Shown here: positions 6,399 to 6,486 of the stretch, one piece after another
Numbering within the stretch: position 1 is the stretch's first letter
Layout: the number at the start of each line of letters is the position of its first letter
Assembly (NCBI GenBank): GCA_905215035.1
Contig: CAJMOJ010000085.1
Span: 1 to 6,486, forward strand
Reading direction: 5' to 3'
From: an uncultured bacterium
GTDB taxonomy: Bacteria > Actinomycetota > Coriobacteriia > Coriobacteriales > Eggerthellaceae
DNA length: 6,486 bases
Program-made: the position numbers and the translations under genes
The notes under the pieces: model-generated
Databases searched by the model: none
Told to the model about the DNA's origin: nothing
The model's input: the letters and a program-made list of their open reading frames with translations, nothing else

Positions 6399-6486
6399 TT
6401 AATCTTTTTTCTTGAAACGGAAGCGCACGGGTGTACCTTCCAAATCGAAACTCTTCCGCAAACGATTCTCCAAATAGCGCTCAAAT
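6399..6486 (-). CDS. der: Ribosome-associated GTPase Der (EngA), C-terminal end only
   Basis: This gene runs off the right edge of the window, leaving 28 complete codons and the TAA stop. The visible residues include RYLENRLRKSFDLEGTPVRF followed by a basic tail ending in KKKD. This matches the end of the KH-like domain of Der, where the family reads roughly FLENRLREAFxFEGTPIR. Der is an essential tandem-GTPase needed for 50S ribosomal subunit maturation. The G domains are outside the window, so the identification rests on this tail and on the der-plsY-gpsA order seen in many Gram-positive bacteria. Confidence 0.85.
   Translation of the reverse strand, partial: FERYLENRLRKSFDLEGTPVRFRFKKKD

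Noticed and set aside
1..6486. A possible undescribed system, mobile element, CRISPR array or defence island.
   Set aside because: Every substantial gene belongs to a well-known housekeeping family with intact motifs, all are co-directional, and no long repeats, integrase or transposase traces or tRNA-like sequences were seen by eye.

Overview
This window is an ordinary chromosomal housekeeping segment from a low-to-mid GC bacterium. All eight genes I can support lie on the minus strand, so transcription runs from high to low coordinates. The best guess for the source is a member of the class Coriobacteriia (Actinobacteria), perhaps an Atopobium/Fannyhessea/Lancefieldella relative. That guess rests on moderate base composition, the der-plsY-gpsA gene order shared with many Gram-positives, and the general look of the proteins. 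It is an inference from recall, not a database result.

Layout in transcription order: (1) the last 28 codons of der (EngA GTPase) at the right edge, closed by a strong intrinsic terminator; (2) plsY and gpsA, two consecutive steps of phospholipid synthesis, with GpsA making glycerol-3-phosphate and PlsY acylating it; (3) ogt, an O6-alkylguanine-DNA alkyltransferase starting 2 nt after the gpsA stop; (4) a short hairpin, then rpe (ribulose-phosphate 3-epimerase); (5) a class I NifS/IscS-type cysteine desulfurase 25 nt after rpe; (6) a PHP-family phosphoesterase of the HisK/HisJ histidinol-phosphatase type 75 nt further on; (7) a 202-nt AT-rich intergenic stretch with an imperfect inverted repeat; (8) a NIF3/DUF34 dinuclear-metal protein with a strong ribosome binding site. 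The last 84 nt at the left edge hold no gene I can support.

Functionally, plsY-gpsA form a real pathway pair. Gene spacing suggests transcription units plsY-gpsA-ogt and rpe-cysteine desulfurase(-PHP), with the NIF3 gene possibly separate. No mobile element, CRISPR array, tRNA, rRNA, toxin-antitoxin pair or defence system is visible. I found no undescribed biological system. The observations offered are modest: a terminator inside a usually clustered gene pair, two non-coding inverted repeats, and some family-level sequence oddities.
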